Both the position numbers and the translations under genes were made by a program. A stretch of 8,270 bases of DNA, taken from NCBI GenBank assembly GCA_936928855.1, contig CAKZHZ010000079.1:1-8270 (forward strand), read 5' to 3'. The notes beneath the pieces are model-generated. The model was not told the DNA's origin. It searched no databases and was given only the letters and a program-made list of their open reading frames with translations. The DNA is from an uncultured Polycyclovorans sp. (lineage in GTDB: Bacteria; Pseudomonadota; Gammaproteobacteria; Nevskiales; Nevskiaceae). Shown here piece by piece: positions 6,350 through 8,270 of this stretch (position 1 is its first letter; each line of letters opens with the position of its first letter).

Positions 6350-6357
6350 TGCGACGA

Positions 6358-7209
6358 TCAGGCACCAAGCCGTGCCATCGACTGCGCATATCCGGCTTCG
6401 ACCCGGGGCAGCGTCAGCGCCGGACGTTCGGCGCCAAGGCCCAACTTGTTCATCGCGGGAAGCCAGTCGAGGTCCGCCTGGATGGCCGGCAGCGCCGCGG
6501 GCGAATAGGCCTCGAACTGCAAGCGCGCAACGATCACCAGGTCGGTGTAGTCGGCGGGGCCCCGGGTGTCCCGTCGCGGATTCTCGGAGGCCAGCGGCAC
6601 TTCCTGCAGCTGCGGGGAGAAACCCCAGTGCCGCAGCAACTGGGCACCGATGCGCGGCTGCAGACGCTCCAGCAGCGGCAGCCACCCCTGACGCGGACCT
6701 GCCGCATCCGGATTGGCCTCGATCTGCCGGATCAGCGGCAGCATGCCGATGCGGAACATCAGTCCGGCCAGCATGGCCACCTCGGGACGGAGCGGGGTGC
6801 GGTGCGCCGCCAGCGCCTCACTGAGCGCCGCCACTTCCAGGCTGCGCGCCCAGGTCTGACGCATGAGCTCGGCCAGCGCGGGCTGCCGGGTGAAGAACAT
6901 CTGCTCCACCACCAGGCGGTTGACCAGCGCGCGGGTGTATTGAAGCCCAAGGCGGGTGATGGCAGCCGGCAGGCTCTGCACCCGCACGCGGCTGCCGGCG
7001 GCCGCGCTGTTGGCCGCCTGGATCAGCCGTGCCGCCAGCGCCGGGTCGCGTCCGATCGCCGCCGCCACCTGGGCGGCGGTACCGCGTTCGCTCTGGGTGA
7101 GTTCGTTGACCTGCAGGGCCAGGTCCGGCAATGAGGGCAGCCGCATGCGCCCGCCTGCAAGCGCGTCCTCGACATCGGTTTCCAGCCGAATGGCAGCGGC
7201 ACAGCCCAT
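6358..7209 (-). CDS. HDOD-domain protein
   Basis: A 283-residue cytoplasmic protein consisting mainly of one HDOD domain, a degenerate relative of HD phosphohydrolases found in bacterial signalling proteins; its target is unknown. Family signatures in order: RLPSLPDLALQVNEL (about 23-37), IGRDPALAARLIQAANSA (52-69, the DPAL...NSA hallmark), ITRLGLQYTRALVNRLVV (84-101), W120 with ARSLEVAALSEALA, AGLMFRIGML (148-157) and the late GAQLLRHWG (188-196). Where active HD enzymes have a metal-binding His-Asp, this one has Phe-Arg (MFRIG), so catalysis is unlikely. No receiver, GGDEF, EAL or kinase domain is attached, so it is a stand-alone HDOD protein. ATG at 7209 is preceded by AGGGA, 9 nt away. 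It lies 123 bp after ahpF and 153 bp before the lipoprotein gene, with hairpins in both gaps. Confidence 0.85.
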   Translation of the reverse strand: MGCAAAIRLETDVEDALAGGRMRLPSLPDLALQVNELTQSERGTAAQVAAAIGRDPALAARLIQAANSAAAGSRVRVQSLPAAITRLGLQYTRALVNRLVVEQMFFTRQPALAELMRQTWARSLEVAALSEALAAHRTPLRPEVAMLAGLMFRIGMLPLIRQIEANPDAAGPRQGWLPLLERLQPRIGAQLLRHWGFSPQLQEVPLASENPRRDTRGPADYTDLVIVARLQFEAYSPAALPAIQADLDWLPAMNKLGLGAERPALTLPRVEAGYAQSMARLGA

Positions 7210-7281
7210 GGGTCAATTTCCCTGCGCGCGAAGCACATGCTCCGTGGCCGCAGAATGACCGAGCTGCCGCCGCATGCGTCA

Positions 7282-7311
7282 GGCCGGCGCCCTCAAAGGC
7301 GGGCACCGGCC
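7282..7311 (-). terminator. Probable ahpF 3' hairpin (terminator-like, no U-tract)
   Basis: On the minus strand GGCCGGTGCCC and GGGCGCCGGCC pair over 11 bp (one G-U wobble) around an 8-nt loop, 21 bp after the ahpF stop codon. It is strong and well placed to end or protect the ahpF transcript. The bases after the stem are not U-rich, so it is not a textbook intrinsic terminator. Confidence 0.45.
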
Positions 7312-7332
7312 GACGAATGCGCAGCCCCGGGA

Positions 7333-8270
7333 TCAGGCCGCCTTGCGGGCGGGCTCCGGCGCCGCCTGGCGGATCAGGTGATCGAAGGCGCTGAGTGCCG
7401 CCTTGGAACCCTCGCCCATGGCGATGATGATCTGCTTGTAGGGCGCGGTGGTGACATCCCCGGCCGCAAACACGCCCGGGATCGAGGTCTGCCCGCGGGC
7501 ATCGACCACCACCTCGCCCCGCGAACTCAGCTCCACCGTGCCTTTCAGCCAGTCGCTGTTCGGCAGCAGTCCGATCTGCACGAAGATGCCTTCCAGCGCC
7601 ACCTGGTGACTGTCCCCGCTCTTGCGATCGGTGTACTGCAAGCCGTTGACGCGCTGACCATCGCCCAGCACTTCAGTGGTCTGTGCAGCGGTAATGACGG
7701 TCACGTTGGGCAGGCTGTTGAGCTTGCGCTGCAACACCGCGTCGGCACGCAGCTGGTGGTCGAACTCGATGAGCGTGACATGGCTGACGATGCCGGCGAG
7801 GTCGATCGCCGCCTCGACGCCGGAGTTGCCGCCACCGATCACCGCCACCCGCTTGCCCTTGAACAGCGGGCCGTCGCAGTGCGGGCAGTAGGCCACGCCC
7901 TTGTTGCGGTACTCGTCCTCGCCGGGCACGTTCATCTGCCGCCAGCGGGCGCCGGTGGCGATCACCAGCGACTTCGCCTTCAGGGTGGCGCCACTCTCCA
8001 GCGTCAGTTCCAGGCCTTCGGCGCCCGACGTCAGCGCGGCCGCGCGCTGGAGCTTCATGACATCCACGTCGTACTGGCGCACGTGTTCTTCCAGCGCCGC
8101 CACCAGCTTCGGCCCTTCGGTTTCCTTCACCGAGATGAAGTTCTCGATGCCCAGGGTGTCGGCCACCTGGCCGCCGAAACGCTCGGCCACCACGCCGGTA
8201 CGAATCCCCTTGCGGGCCGCATAGATGGCAGCCGCGGCGCCGGCCGGCCCGCCACCGACGATCAGCACGT
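7333..8270 (-). CDS. ahpF: Alkyl hydroperoxide reductase subunit F (5' end cut by window edge)
   Basis: The FAD- and disulfide-containing reductase that passes electrons from NADH to the peroxiredoxin AhpC for peroxide removal in the cytoplasm. About 311 C-terminal residues are visible, the thioredoxin-reductase-like half. They include FAD site VGGGPAG (fragment residues 4-10), redox-active CPHC at 128-131, the NAD(H) site GGGNSG at 145-150, and the second FAD-binding stretch GVFAAGD at 265-271 followed by KQIIIAMGEG. CPHC with GGGNSGVEAAIDLAG is very close to E. coli AhpF and unlike ordinary TrxB (CATC). By that comparison about 215 N-terminal residues, the tandem thioredoxin-fold domains, lie beyond the right edge. 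The GTG near 8268 is an internal Val codon, not the start. The C-terminus ends in a short Ala/Pro/Arg tail. An ahpC gene would be expected upstream, outside the window. Confidence 0.95.
   Translation of the reverse strand, partial: VLIVGGGPAGAAAAIYAARKGIRTGVVAERFGGQVADTLGIENFISVKETEGPKLVAALEEHVRQYDVDVMKLQRAAALTSGAEGLELTLESGATLKAKSLVIATGARWRQMNVPGEDEYRNKGVAYCPHCDGPLFKGKRVAVIGGGNSGVEAAIDLAGIVSHVTLIEFDHQLRADAVLQRKLNSLPNVTVITAAQTTEVLGDGQRVNGLQYTDRKSGDSHQVALEGIFVQIGLLPNSDWLKGTVELSSRGEVVVDARGQTSIPGVFAAGDVTTAPYKQIIIAMGEGSKAALSAFDHLIRQAAPEPARKAA

Noticed and set aside
5828..6685. Minus-strand open frame of 285 codons spanning the gap between the HDOD and lipoprotein genes
   Set aside because: It overlaps both genes in a different frame and is compositionally biased; it would need both well-supported genes to be wrong.
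6256..7134. Plus-strand 292-codon open frame opposite the HDOD gene
   Set aside because: Low-complexity Arg/Gly/Gln-rich translation, antisense to a recognised HDOD domain; typical of GC-rich shadow frames.
8266..8268. GTG at the right edge as the ahpF start
   Set aside because: It encodes the Val just before the first FAD-binding glycine motif; AhpF proteins have about 215 further N-terminal residues, so the gene simply runs off the window.

Overview
This GC-rich window (roughly two thirds G+C by eye) reads as ordinary chromosomal sequence from a proteobacterium. The best guess is a high-GC gammaproteobacterium (Xanthomonadales/Nevskiales-like) or a betaproteobacterium; this rests on protein flavour and base composition only, since there is no marker gene. 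All five recognisable genes lie on the minus strand, so transcription runs from the right edge to the left edge. No RNA genes, mobile elements, CRISPR arrays or insertion sequences were seen.

Right to left: (1) the C-terminal part of ahpF, the flavoprotein that reduces peroxiredoxin AhpC, cut by the right edge; (2) a stand-alone HDOD-domain protein of the signalling/regulatory kind; (3) a lipoprotein with a metallo-beta-lactamase fold, predicted to be exported; (4) atzF, allophanate hydrolase; (5) uca, urea carboxylase, cut by the left edge. Genes 1 to 3 are separated by gaps of 123 and 153 bp that hold GC-rich hairpins without U-tracts. They look like independent units rather than one operon.

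Genes 4 and 5 are the ATP-dependent urea amidolyase pathway. Urea carboxylase converts urea, bicarbonate and ATP to allophanate, and allophanate hydrolase splits allophanate into ammonia and CO2. The genes are 15 bp apart and in the same reading frame, in the order of the domains in the fungal fused enzyme Dur1,2.

The most interesting part is the 190-bp gap upstream of atzF. It contains a full-consensus sigma-54 promoter (TGGCACG-N4-TTGCT). About 145 bp upstream of the predicted transcription start is an NtrC-like enhancer, inside a 50-nt dyad. An AT-rich patch that could bend DNA or bind IHF lies between them. A 32-bp near-perfect palindrome with a TTGT-N2-ACAA core sits on the predicted transcription start. 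Together they suggest that urea amidolysis is switched on by nitrogen limitation (NtrC/RpoN) and gated by a second, possibly substrate-sensing, regulator. All site functions are inferred from sequence. I see no clearly new biological system here; the regulatory region and the in-frame gene junction are the points worth following up.
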